Below are positions 49,033 to 58,854 of a stretch of DNA of 64,000 bases, in pieces. Below the pieces are notes generated by a model. That model had not been told where the DNA came from. It saw only the letters and a program-made list of their open reading frames with translations, and searched no databases. How positions within the stretch are numbered: position 1 is the first letter of the stretch; each line of letters opens with the position of its first letter. The DNA is from Epithemia pelagica (taxonomy: Eukaryota > Bacillariophyta > Bacillariophyceae > Surirellales > Surirellaceae). The translations under genes were made by a program, and so were the position numbers. The stretch is taken from assembly GCA_946965045.2 (NCBI GenBank), contig OX337233.1, positions 434,001 to 498,000 on the forward strand. Direction: 5' to 3'.

Positions 49033-51108
49033 ATGGTGTGGAAACAAAAGGCCACGACAAAACCCACGACGCTGCTCAACAAGAGTAGCAGCAGTACCCA
49101 CAGCAGTACAGTGACTACGACACTTGTCCAGTCGTCCAAACCCACCGAGTCCAGTGCTGGTGTTCCCACCAAGAAACCACCTCCCAAAACGAAACGGATC
49201 ATGAACAACAACCCCAAGAAGAAGAACCAAAAGACTCCAATCAAGAGTACCAAGTCTCCGCAACCGGTACCAGCCAAGTCATCGACGTCTCTTCGTCGCT
49301 CGAGTACGGAGAAACCTCTTGTATCCACCAAGACGACACCCACCAAGACGCCAACAAAGACGCCAACGGCCACCATTCCAGCGACTCCTCCACAGAACCA
49401 CAACAAGAACAAGAGCGAGTCACTGTCATCTTCCACTAGTCCTACCACCACCACTGTGGCTCCTGCTACCATTGCTACCACTCCCGGGAATGCTACCCCA
49501 GTTACCCCCAACCCTGCAGAACCATTGCAAACGTCCAACTCACAAGACAAACCGGAACCCTACCATCACCTCGAGGTGGAAATTGATGAAGATCCGTACC
49601 ATTCTGCCAAAGAGCAACCACAAGAAGAAACTTCAAGGACTCTCCCAAACACCACCAACAACCATGATGATCCAGTCGTTCGTTCGCCGGAACAAGAACA
49701 CGAAGACCATGTTTCGGTATCCTTATCGTCCTATTATCGTCGTCCCCGTCCCGAACTCACGATCCGATTGGACCGCATCTTGAGTGGTGTCTTGAAACAC
49801 CACCAGGATGACGACGAAGAAGATGATTCCAGTACGTCATCGTATTTTGATTATCATGCCAACATTCGTGCCCCGATTGGATCGGTGGAATTTGTGCCCG
49901 CTGGGCAGAATGTTGTTGTGGATTCCAGAGCCACTCCTAGTAAAAGTCCTACTACGACGAGTCGTCGTGAGACCAAGAAAAAGACCACAGGGGCGGTATC
50001 CAAAACAGGCCAGTCCTCCACCCCCAACAACAAGACGACGACGACGACGACGGATTCCCAAACTCGTTCCAGTCAAACGAGTCGTCGTCGGCGACGACGA
50101 CGACCCCTCCCATCATCGCATCTTCGGTCGTCGCACGACAAGCATGCCATTGTGGTGGTCAATGACATGGTGACCCCCGGACGATCCTCCCGACGCCGTG
50201 GCGGTTTGCGAGCCAGTTTGGGAACCACGTCCAGCAATGACAGTCCCCAATCGTCCTCCAAGCCGGATTTTGCGGCCAATCCGGTTTTGGTCACAAACTC
50301 TTCCACGACAACTCCCCCGAAACGAGTCGCGTCCGATTCCTTTCCTCAACAACACCCACAAGAGAATTCCAAGACGACGACACCTTCCAAATCTGTCGTG
50401 ACGGCACCGGTCAACACGAAGAAGAAGCAACCGAAGCAACCTACCAAACTTCAGACGCCCCTACGAAAAGCAACAACAACAACAACAACAACAACAACGG
50501 CCACAGATACCACAAAACCATCTCCCAAGAAACCCAGCACGACCCTAAAGAAGACGACAACGACGACGGCAATGCCCATCACCACGAATTTCACCACATG
50601 CAGTAGCATCACGGCGTCCGAAGACGGTGACAGTGACACTGATACTCGATCCACATTGTCCTCCACCTCCACTTCGTCCTCCCTCTTGCCGGCGACACCA
50701 CCCACGACGCAACTCGACGATCCAACTTGCACGATAGACCGAACAAAAACCGCCTTGGTCCCAACGACACCATCTCCCACCAAAGACGACGCCTTGTCGT
50801 CATCGTCATCGCCCTTTGCCTCCACCTTTGTGGTGGATCCACAATCGACTGTTTGGGATTTGGTCTGGCATTCGCTCCAATCCCTGTGCTATACACGTTC
50901 CAACAAAAAGAACAAGAAGACCAACAAGGCTTCTTCTTCGTCTTCGTACTTGGATCAATGGTACAGTCCTAACGTTTTGGTCACATCGGACCACCACAAG
51001 GATCCCGCCATGAAAACGACAATGACGACAACGATCCCACCTCAACGCCACGGGAGCACGACGTCCCAGGAGACCCATACCACGATCTTGTGGCAGTGCA
51101 ATGAATAA
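49033..51108 (+). CDS. AYS-16: Thr/Pro/Lys-rich array protein
   Basis: 691 aa, ATG 49033 (ACCATGGTG context) to TAA 51106. Very Thr/Lys/Pro/Ser-rich, with TKTPTKTPT-type repeats. An acidic segment around HHLEVEIDEDPYHSAKE (about 49567) and LDRILSGVLKHHQDDDEEDD (about 49770) precedes basic Arg/Ser and poly-Thr regions. The C-terminus has VWDLVWHSLQSLCYTRS (about 50848-50900), poly-Ser and YLDQWYSPNVLV, which I read as a diverged motif B. No signal peptide. The function is unknown. Confidence 0.66.
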   Translation: MVWKQKATTKPTTLLNKSSSSTHSSTVTTTLVQSSKPTESSAGVPTKKPPPKTKRIMNNNPKKKNQKTPIKSTKSPQPVPAKSSTSLRRSSTEKPLVSTKTTPTKTPTKTPTATIPATPPQNHNKNKSESLSSSTSPTTTTVAPATIATTPGNATPVTPNPAEPLQTSNSQDKPEPYHHLEVEIDEDPYHSAKEQPQEETSRTLPNTTNNHDDPVVRSPEQEHEDHVSVSLSSYYRRPRPELTIRLDRILSGVLKHHQDDDEEDDSSTSSYFDYHANIRAPIGSVEFVPAGQNVVVDSRATPSKSPTTTSRRETKKKTTGAVSKTGQSSTPNNKTTTTTTDSQTRSSQTSRRRRRRRPLPSSHLRSSHDKHAIVVVNDMVTPGRSSRRRGGLRASLGTTSSNDSPQSSSKPDFAANPVLVTNSSTTTPPKRVASDSFPQQHPQENSKTTTPSKSVVTAPVNTKKKQPKQPTKLQTPLRKATTTTTTTTTATDTTKPSPKKPSTTLKKTTTTTAMPITTNFTTCSSITASEDGDSDTDTRSTLSSTSTSSSLLPATPPTTQLDDPTCTIDRTKTALVPTTPSPTKDDALSSSSSPFASTFVVDPQSTVWDLVWHSLQSLCYTRSNKKNKKTNKASSSSSYLDQWYSPNVLVTSDHHKDPAMKTTMTTTIPPQRHGSTTSQETHTTILWQCNE

Positions 51109-51408
51109 TCATAAGAATCATACTGATAATACTAGAGAACGAGAACATGATCGTCTTAATTCTACCACTAGCTAGCTATGGTGAATTGGGACAACAAACT
51201 ACTGTAATACACTCTCGTCGGGGGAGCCACACTTCCGTATTTACGCGCATGCCGAGCTTGCGGCTCCAACATGCGTCCCCATATTTTCCAAAACGCCAAC
51301 CAAGTGGCTGTGGGGGGTGCTCCATGGCGGAGAATCATACAATGGAACTATGACGCACATACATTGTGCTTCCAAAATAGTACCCAAATGACACATCCCA
51401 AAATGAAA
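51109..51408. other. spacer AYS-16/Kelch block with left direct repeat
   Basis: Contains the left member of a direct repeat (51241-51365) with GGGTGCTCCATGGCGGAGA, a variant of the GGTGCGCC element. Confidence 0.5.
51241..51365. repeat. direct repeat flanking the Kelch block (left)
   Basis: Shares GCATGCCGAGCTTG, CATATTTTCCAAAACG, TGGCGGAGA and GCGCACATACA-like words, in order, with 53431-53545. Confidence 0.75.
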
Positions 51409-53084
51409 CTAGCTCATCTGCAAGCGCACTACTTCTTTGTCCAGCAAACGAACCTGATCAGAGAGTTCCGCCACAATCTTCCTTTGTTCAATCATCATAT
51501 CTTCTAGTTTCCTAAATCGCTCTTCGGGGTCATCACAAGCATTAGAAAGTTCACCAGTGGTACGGTCGGACACTGGCAGTCTTTCGTTTCCTCCGGTCAC
51601 CGAACCGGATTCAACCTCAAACTCTGGTTTCAGACCAGCAAGGTTCTTTCATCACCAAGACTGACATTCAAGTCGACAAGCTGCCGTAACTCTTCAATCT
51701 TGCGAGCAATTGGAAGACAACCCGCCAAGTCGTCCATATCCTGTAATTTCCCTTTCAGTTCGTCAATGGTTTCTTGAAGCTCCTCTATAGAGCGAAACTT
51801 GTCTTCGTTATCACGAAGCTATTCCAGTAAAGGCAACATGGGTTTTGCCTCAATGGCCTCTTGGAGCGCCCTGACATTGCTACGATCCGTATTTGCAAGT
51901 TGAATTTTGCTGTTGAGTTTTTCGAGTTCCATGTCGAGCTCAGCACGACACGAATACATGTTCTATATACAAAACAACAACAACACCACCCCAATCGTGG
52001 TAAGAGAACAGTACAACAAACTTTCAAACGAATTTCTCCACTTGGGATATCAACATCGTACCCTGGTGTTTTCCTGCATGTCAATCACTTCGAGCGCCTC
52101 ACAGGTCTCTTCATACCCTCCAATGACAACAATGCAGTCCGACAATGAAACCACACTAGGAGCGTAGCGCGCCACGGTCATGTCCGGTATGTGGAACACC
52201 ACGTTGCGCGTCGTGTCCAATACTTCTACTGACTTGACAGTTTTATCGGTATCACCTCCAGTCACAATCAGACAAGTTCCGACTTTGGCAACAGCATGTT
52301 TTTGCCGAGGAACAGAAAGGACAAGATCCTTGTGGACTTTCCATTTCGATGATGAGGGAAAGATGAAACTCACATCCTCATTGTTCTCGGGAGATGATTT
52401 CATGAATTCCAAGTATTCCACAGACTTGGAAGCCGAATTTCCATTGTACCCACCAGTGACAAAGATGCGACGGCCCACAACCGCCATTCCACACACAAAT
52501 CGAGGAACCGTCATGGAAGGGCCTGCACTAACAATGTGTTGAGTTGGCACTGCGGTATCAATAATATCCGTCGAGGACAAACAAAATCCATTGTTTCCAC
52601 CGACGACCACAATAAATCGGTTGTGTACCGGAGCAGCTTGACATCCGCCTCTGGGAGTGGACAATGTACATTTCAATGTAGTCCAATGCTTATTCTCGTT
52701 GGTAATACATGGAAGAGCAATCCCCTCTATCGAATCCAGACAACGACCATTACAGTATCCTCCCAAGGCGTACACTTAGCCATTACAAACCACTGCTGCA
52801 TGTCCACCACGATTTTGACTCAGATTTGGACCTTTTTCCCACTCCTTTCGGTCCTTGTCGTCCAAATCGAGCAACAAGACCGAATTGGTTGCGCCATTTG
52901 CTGAATTTCCTCCAATGACAACGACTGTGTGCTGTTCGTTTCTCTCGGCGTTTACAACAACCGATGCATGATTATAGCGCCATCCACCCAAAAGCGGTGG
53001 CCATGAGTCGGAGTTCCATTGTGGCATTTCATCGTTGTTCGTGTCAGGAGAGAGAAGATTGGACAACCTCGCTTGTTTTTGCAT
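51409..53084 (-). pseudogene. Kelch-repeat plus coiled-coil protein, decayed
   Basis: On the minus strand, ATG 53084 (MQKQARLSNLLSPD) begins four or five Kelch blades with VVVIGGN, YALGGYC, FIVVVGGNNG, IFVTGGYNG, LIVTGGD and IVVIGGYEE, typical of a beta-propeller used for protein binding. TAA at 52778-52776 interrupts the frame between blades. At 52061-51963 a 99-nt phase-0 intron (GTACGATG...TATATAG) joins to a coiled coil (LDMELEKLNSKIQLAN, IEELQETIDELKGKLQD), which has a TAG and then a frameshift near 51650; the last segment ends at 51409. It is not a member of the array family. Confidence 0.75.
51963..52061 (-). other. 99-nt intron within the Kelch pseudogene
   Basis: GT at 52061-52060, a pyrimidine/TTG-rich tract and AG at 51964-51963. 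Removing it joins the Kelch frame to the coiled-coil frame with no phase change. It contains stops in frame, so it is not coding. Confidence 0.7.
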
Positions 53085-53870
53085 GGTATTGGCAACACAA
53101 TAAAGCGTGGAGAATAAACAATGTGGATTGTTCAGCTTTGGAGGTTGGGCTAAACACTAAACATGCCAGGTTTTGATGTGAAGCGCTCAACCAAGAAGTC
53201 ACTCCACGAACCGTTGAGCTTCATTGACACACAGTGTTTGTGTATGCACCAACGTTTGGATCCAACATGTCCATTGTCCTAACCTTACGTTGCTGTTGTA
53301 TCTGTATCAACGATCCAAAAGCATCAGGCTGTTGTTGTACTCGGTTCGTGGAGTATTTCCCCGACCTATGCGCGACTCCCTTCCTCAAGTGCGACTTATG
53401 TCCACCAAGAATAGAAACGCGACCGTAGGTTTTACGCGCGCATGCCGAGCTTGTAGGTCTCTCTCATATTTTCCAAAACGTCAACGGTGCGCCGTGGCGG
53501 AGAGTGGAAGTATGGCGCACATACAGGGTGCTTCCGCATACACCGTCTTGGGTGTGCACCGTTTGGCAGTTCGGGTGCGCATGGTGCACACCACACATGT
53601 CCATTCCGCACAACCACCAAGACACTCTAGGAGGCGCAGCGCTCTCGGCCGGCGTGTGTGGACGAGGAGCTCCAGTAGGGTTTGTGGAGCCGCACCGTGC
53701 CGCTCCAAAGAGGTGAGCTGCACGAGTTTGTCGTATATCCAACGAATAGGAGAAACTGGCGATGGTTGGAGCCGCGCAAGGTACCTTTTTCGACGACCAA
53801 AGGATGATCGGGCTGGGCCACATTCTAGTATACTATTCATCCTCCACACCGCCAAACCCAACAAAAGACC
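53085..53870. other. spacer Kelch block/AYS-17
   Basis: Contains the right direct repeat (53431-53545) with GGTGCGCC at 53486-53493. Short ORFs on both strands (53224-54135, 53432-53903) have no family composition; the + strand one is a shadow of AYS-17 at its 3' end. Confidence 0.5.
53431..53545. repeat. direct repeat flanking the Kelch block (right)
   Basis: Same orientation as 51241-51365, with a consensus-like GGTGCGCCGTGGCGG where the left copy has GGTGCTCCATGGCGG. Confidence 0.75.
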
Positions 53871-56800
53871 ATGGAGATGGTACGAATCGACTCTTTGGAT
53901 CAACCACCACCACCTCCACCACCACTACAACAACAGGAACGAGGAGGAGGACCACTGGACCACCAACCACTCCTCCAACAATCACCACCATCACCACAGG
54001 TGCGACATGGTTCCAAACTGCTCACCAAGATGCGAGCCCATCAGCGTCGCAGCAGGCATTCTTTTGTGGAACAGGACTCCGCAAAAGAGGACCTTGGTAT
54101 CCGGACAACAGCAACAACGACAACAACGACACTGAAAAGACGACAAGGCGAATTCGTGTCCAATACGGTCGTCTCTGGCAGACCAACCACAACCACAACA
54201 CCAACTCGGACGATACAACCGCACGATTTGCAGCCCGAGAAAACCGATTGTGAGGAGGAGCAACAACAAGCACAAGAACAACAAGAATCCGAAGAAGATA
54301 CAACAACAACCGCCAGTCAGTTTCACTATTACCAACAAGAACAACTGCAACGACTCGTAGGGTCTTTGTATTCTCCACATGTCTCGGACTTTGTGGACCA
54401 CGGTGCCAGTTTGGAGGAGATGAACAACAACAAGGACCAGAAATCCTGGCACGACAACGACAACGACAAAGCGTCGTCCGAGGAGCAGGAAATTTGGTTG
54501 GACGCAGCACAACCAAAAGAACCAGAACACTTTCATGAATATCCACCAATCGTCTCATCTACCGTTTGGGAGCCCGAGGAGGAGGAGGAGCAACAGGAGC
54601 CCGAACTAGAAGAAGAAGAAGAAGAAGAAGAAGAAGAAGAAGAAGAAGAAGAAGAAGAAGAAGAAGAAGAAGAAGAAGAAGAAGAAGAAGAAGAAGAAGA
54701 AGAAGAAGAAGAAGAAGAGACTGAGATTGTATTCCTACCCGCAACGACCACTCGTCATTCCAGCCAGCATCAAGATACACGACCGAGTATTCGTACGATA
54801 CGAAACGATCCACTCACTGGACACCAGGAAAATCCTGTTTTCGTACAGGACCCAAACGAAAAAGAGCAAGAAGACCAAGAGGAGCATCCAAATCGTCGTT
54901 TGTTGCGACGTCGACAACGTCGTCGACAGCACCGCCACCGTCGTCGTGCCTTGTTTCCCAAGCTGACTGCGACAACCTTTTTGGGTCCCAGTATTTTGGA
55001 TATGACCACGACAAGTGGCAGCAGTGTCCAGGATGATTCGGCCTCATCATCATCGTCGTCATCATCGTCACTCCACGGGAACCGCCGCAAGGATCCAACA
55101 ACTGCCAAGCCGCAGTCACAGGCAACCACCAACCTGGATCCAAGCCAGAACGAGCCCGACGACTCTGTGGATTTGCCGCAAGACGACCTGGAATACAACA
55201 ACAACAAGGAGGAGGACCAGGACAGGTCGTCTCCCATCGTTTCGCACCTCTTGTCGGATTCCTCGTCCTTTTCCAATGCGGAACAAGAGTCGCTTCGGTG
55301 GCCCTTGTTGTGGTCCTCCACGAGCCAAAACAACAAGAACAACCACAAGACACTGCATGTCACGACTACATGTCGTCCTCCGGCGCCCTTTCGTCGACGC
55401 CACAGTGGATCCTCTTCCTCCTCCTCGTTTGGCAAACAACAAGAACACCAAGATTCCTTTTCGTCGAACGGTACTCCTCCTCCCGCATATCGATTCGAAC
55501 CCTTGGATGTAACAGCCGCAGCAGGGTTCGAGAAAAAGAAGGAGAAGAAGAGTCACCAGTCACCATCCACAGAACAACAACCACAAGTGATGGAGAAGGC
55601 ACCCCAAGACGACGCGGCGTCTTTAGACAGTGGGATTCTGGATCTCGACTACCATGTCGATCAACTGACCAAGGACTTGTTGCAACGAATGATCCACGAA
55701 CAACAAGAGGATGACATCACCTCGACCATCTCCACACAAGAAGGGGACCTGAGTAGTACCAGTCCCAATCCCGACAGCTTTTCGTCCCTGGACGACGACG
55801 AGGATGGCTTTGTGTCGGACGACGGCAATTCAAATGACAACAACAACATGGCGCATGACACGAGTCTTGTTGTCCAGTATTGGTTGGATGACATGTTGGG
55901 GGATGACCTTGACAATGATAGTTATTCGGCCATTTCCTCCTTTTTTGCCACGGGAAGTCGTTTCGTGGATGGGTCCTCTCCCCTCAAAACCACGAGGACT
56001 GCAACACATGGAGATGCTGGATTGGAGAAGAATCACAGTGAGGAAAGATCCTCGTTTTCTTTTGAACAGAGAACTGCGGGAAGCAACCAACCAAACGGCA
56101 TGGCTTCGCCTGGTCCAACCGTCTCGGGTCATTCTGACAATAAACAGTCACTGGACGAGACCGAGCCTGCGCCATCTTCGACTGCCACAACCACCATTAC
56201 AACACCACAACAACCCATGTCCTGGCCGGACGACATGACGACCCGTTCCAACATTACGGCCGATGAGCATCTCATGGTTCTTTGTCGCGCTCCATCGTTT
56301 GCTTCTAGTACCTCCAACGAATCGCTTCCACATGAGAAGCCTCAAGTCACCACGGCTCCTCCTCCGTCGTCATCGTCCGTTTCGCCGGCCCAAGATATTC
56401 TTTCGGGACTGACGGCACCCTTGACAACCACACGGTCCCTGTGGACGCAGGACTCGTGGTCCTTGGACGACGACGACGACGATTCCAAGGACGGCGACTC
56501 AGACAAGGAAGAAACGGCCTTTTTGGATCGTTTCATGGATGAAACACATCGCTATCTCAAGGAGTGGAAGGTCACGGCCGCGTCTACCGGTGAAGAGGAC
56601 GATGGACTCCCGACAACCTCTCAAGACGACGACGACGACGACGATTCCATGTCCCTGGACATGAGTGAGAGTGACCGATCCGTCCTGGATTTGGACCACG
56701 CCAAGGCCCTTGTGTCCGATCATTCTTGGTTGCCGGCGCCATCCAATGTATCGTCCTTTTCGTGTACGGACGACGACGACAGTGACAACTCTCTGTACTC

Positions 56801-57218
56801 GGCGGAGGATCAAGTCTCGCCTTCGCCTCCGCCACGCTCACCAGCACCATCCGCCACACAATTCTCGTCCACGACTGTGGATGGTGGTCCTCGTCCACTG
56901 CTTTTCCAGCATTGGAAACAGTACCTGACCAAACACAAGACGACGGTGCCGAAACCAGGACGTTCCAGCCAGAGCATTATTCGAGACATGAACCAGACGC
57001 CAACCAAGCTGGACGAGAAGAAGGATACATTATCGCCAATGGATCGAATTCCTGTTTCGTCACCCATGGCAGCATCCAAAACAATGACAACAACTATTAG
57101 ACAGGAGAGTTTGGTGGCTCGTTCGGTACGTCGTCCATCCCGACTGTTGGGGCGTCGTCGTCGTAGCATTCACACGTTGTACAACAAGGTGGAGGAGGAA
57201 CCATCCTGTGATTGGTAA
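53871..57218 (+). CDS. AYS-17: largest array protein, 37-Glu run, motifs B and C
   Basis: 1115 aa, ATG 53871 (MEMVRIDSLDQPPPP) to TAA 57216. Pro/Gln-rich N-terminus; a run of 37 Glu (nt 54609-54719: 36 GAA plus GAG); a basic Arg/His stretch (RRLLRRRQRRRQHRHRRR); Ser-rich segments; LDYHVDQLTKDLLQRMIHEQ (about 55640); DTSLVVQYWLDDMLG (about 55858-55902) as motif B and SYSAISSFFATGS (about 55920) as motif C; then ETAFLDRFMDETHRYLKEW (about 56515-56570) and a basic C-terminus. No signal peptide. The function is unknown. The polyacidic and polybasic blocks suggest electrostatic self-association or nucleic-acid binding; this is inference. Confidence 0.72.
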   Translation: MEMVRIDSLDQPPPPPPPLQQQERGGGPLDHQPLLQQSPPSPQVRHGSKLLTKMRAHQRRSRHSFVEQDSAKEDLGIRTTATTTTTTLKRRQGEFVSNTVVSGRPTTTTTPTRTIQPHDLQPEKTDCEEEQQQAQEQQESEEDTTTTASQFHYYQQEQLQRLVGSLYSPHVSDFVDHGASLEEMNNNKDQKSWHDNDNDKASSEEQEIWLDAAQPKEPEHFHEYPPIVSSTVWEPEEEEEQQEPELEEEEEEEEEEEEEEEEEEEEEEEEEEEEEEEEEEEEETEIVFLPATTTRHSSQHQDTRPSIRTIRNDPLTGHQENPVFVQDPNEKEQEDQEEHPNRRLLRRRQRRRQHRHRRRALFPKLTATTFLGPSILDMTTTSGSSVQDDSASSSSSSSSSLHGNRRKDPTTAKPQSQATTNLDPSQNEPDDSVDLPQDDLEYNNNKEEDQDRSSPIVSHLLSDSSSFSNAEQESLRWPLLWSSTSQNNKNNHKTLHVTTTCRPPAPFRRRHSGSSSSSSFGKQQEHQDSFSSNGTPPPAYRFEPLDVTAAAGFEKKKEKKSHQSPSTEQQPQVMEKAPQDDAASLDSGILDLDYHVDQLTKDLLQRMIHEQQEDDITSTISTQEGDLSSTSPNPDSFSSLDDDEDGFVSDDGNSNDNNNMAHDTSLVVQYWLDDMLGDDLDNDSYSAISSFFATGSRFVDGSSPLKTTRTATHGDAGLEKNHSEERSSFSFEQRTAGSNQPNGMASPGPTVSGHSDNKQSLDETEPAPSSTATTTITTPQQPMSWPDDMTTRSNITADEHLMVLCRAPSFASSTSNESLPHEKPQVTTAPPPSSSSVSPAQDILSGLTAPLTTTRSLWTQDSWSLDDDDDDSKDGDSDKEETAFLDRFMDETHRYLKEWKVTAASTGEEDDGLPTTSQDDDDDDDSMSLDMSESDRSVLDLDHAKALVSDHSWLPAPSNVSSFSCTDDDDSDNSLYSAEDQVSPSPPPRSPAPSATQFSSTTVDGGPRPLLFQHWKQYLTKHKTTVPKPGRSSQSIIRDMNQTPTKLDEKKDTLSPMDRIPVSSPMAASKTMTTTIRQESLVARSVRRPSRLLGRRRRSIHTLYNKVEEEPSCDW
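54609..54719 (+). repeat. (GAA)36 microsatellite coding for polyglutamate
   Basis: Uninterrupted GAA triplets except for the terminal GAG. The purity indicates recent slippage. Confidence 0.95.
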
Positions 57219-57822
57219 TATCCTTGCATACAACAGTCCTCCCCTGTTGGTTCCCTTTTCTGTTCCAAAGGATCGATCTCTACGTATACTACACGTCTCC
57301 GTTCGACTCCTCTTGTGGTGTACCACCATGACACACCACTTCTTGTGGGCTGGCATTGTCCTTGTCGGATGGAATGCCCGACACAACCTTGTGTGTGTGT
57401 GTTGTGGGAGCAACGCCTACTATTCCTTTGGTGCTGCTGGAAAGAGAGTCTCATATTTCATAATCACATGTTGTGTTTCTAGAATTTGGTCGATCCCTAT
57501 ACTCTGCTACTAGTAATAGCAGTGAGCAGTTTTGTCCTCTCAGTATAGTACAGAGAGGTTGGTGGTCTAAAGAAGCAGGGGTCGTCTTTTGAAGAGTAGG
57601 AAACTCTCCTAGCTATAGCTCAGGGCAAGCTAGGGATAGCTAGCTAGCTCTGTGTGCGCGCAGGAGGACCACTCGAGAACGCGGGCTTCTCCACTCGGTC
57701 GATCGCTGTTGGCGAGAACATCACAACAATTGGTGAGCAACTGGTCCCTCCAACAGAAGAACCAACACCCTACTACAAGGAACGTCGACAACGACGACAA
57801 GACCCCATCAGCAGCAGCAGTG
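57219..57822. other. spacer AYS-17/AYS-18
   Basis: GTGTGTGTGTGTTG run (about 57390), dense CTAGCTAG words (57605-57650) and GTGTGCGCGCAGG before the AYS-18 frame, which is open from 57652 without an ATG until 57823. Confidence 0.4.
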
Positions 57823-58410
57823 ATGAGAGGAGAGCAGTGGCGTGGTTGGAAACAACGATTCTTTCCCAAACACAACCACAACAACAACAACAACAACAAC
57901 AAGAAAAAGAAAAAGAAGAAGACAGTGGCGCCACAAGAACAGGCATGGGCAGCAACAACAACAACGGCGACTACAACAACGACCACAAGAGACGGGAGTA
58001 CTATCCGCAAGACTGCTTCCGAAACGGAACGAGCCATGGAAAAATTGATTCAAGGTTACGAGAAAACGGTACAAGAGTACAAGAAAGAAACGCATGCCAA
58101 TTCGGAGGAGCTCGTGAACCAGGCGACGGTGCAATTTTTGCAACAAACACACCAAGAGCTTCAAGCCATGGACCATGCCAATGCCAATGACAAAGATGAC
58201 GATTCCGATTCCTTTGCCTCGTCCTTGCTCCGGGGCATGCTTAATTATCTCCAAAACGGCTCCTCGGACGACGACGACGAGAACCCCGAGGCACCCACGA
58301 AAGGCACCACCCAAATGAGTTCCTGTGATCGCTGTCTGTTCTGCGTCTATCTCCTTTGTTTCATGGTGTGCCAACCGTGCATTCCTTGGAGGAGTACTAC
58401 TACTCAGTAG
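57823..58410 (+). CDS. AYS-18: short array protein with helical middle and Cys-rich hydrophobic tail
   Basis: ATG 57823 (MRGEQWRGWKQRFFPK) to TAG 58408, 195 aa. Asn7-Lys7 run, poly-Thr, a helical/coiled-coil stretch (ERAMEKLIQGYEKTVQEYKKE, EELVNQATVQFLQQTHQEL) and DSFASSLLRGMLNYLQNG (motif A/B-like), then DDDDE. The last 28 residues contain CDRCLFCVYLLCFMVCQPC, a hydrophobic Cys cluster that could be a tail anchor, an acylation site or a metal-binding knot. No other member has this. An unrecognised 3' intron could have created the tail, since GTGAGC occurs at 58434. Confidence 0.6.
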   Translation: MRGEQWRGWKQRFFPKHNHNNNNNNNKKKKKKKTVAPQEQAWAATTTTATTTTTTRDGSTIRKTASETERAMEKLIQGYEKTVQEYKKETHANSEELVNQATVQFLQQTHQELQAMDHANANDKDDDSDSFASSLLRGMLNYLQNGSSDDDDENPEAPTKGTTQMSSCDRCLFCVYLLCFMVCQPCIPWRSTTTQ

Positions 58411-58854
58411 TTGGTGCGACGACCGTGGAGACAGGTGAGCAATCCTTTGTTGGTGTACGTAGTTGGTACTTTATAATTCTTGCTCTCCTTTTCTATATCG
58501 ACGAATGGTCTACTAGAGGTAGAGGAGATGAACGGGATGCAGCCTTGCTCTTGTAGCTAGCGTTCGCTATCCTCTAGCTCTACTAGTAGAGCTCTCTACA
58601 GAGTAGCGCTAAATGCGGTAGAGCGAATCTGCTTCCCCAAAGATTCGCGCGTCGTGGAGTCGTGACCATGCAGTGGGGCGCCAAACATTCATCCATCGTA
58701 CACGACTTTGACACAACGCCCCACCGCGACGTGCGTGGGTCCTTAGACGACGACCACAACAACAAAAGCATTCCCTGTTCTCTCCCTTCATCATTGATCT
58801 TTGGTGTTGTCGTACGATCCTCTCTGTATCCAATATCCAATCTCCAATTTGACC
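58411..58854. other. spacer AYS-18/NDK-like gene, end of the array
   Basis: CTAG-rich (58550-58600), then ordinary promoter-like sequence. No repeat of the GGTGCGCC type is seen; GGGGCGCC at 58675 is the nearest match. Confidence 0.4.

Noticed and set aside
53224-54135. 303-codon + strand ORF before and into AYS-17
   Set aside because: Cys/Arg/His-rich, no motif, and its 3' third overlaps AYS-17 in another frame.
57654-58190. 178-codon ORF in a second frame overlapping AYS-18
   Set aside because: It loses family-like features at its 3' end, while the AYS-18 frame keeps a motif and an ordered helical part to its stop.
3-58410. Silaffin or cingulin-type biosilica proteins
   Set aside because: The composition is partly similar (Ser/Lys/Thr, Tyr/Trp), but none of the starts is a signal peptide and no RXL site follows, as expected for silica proteins.
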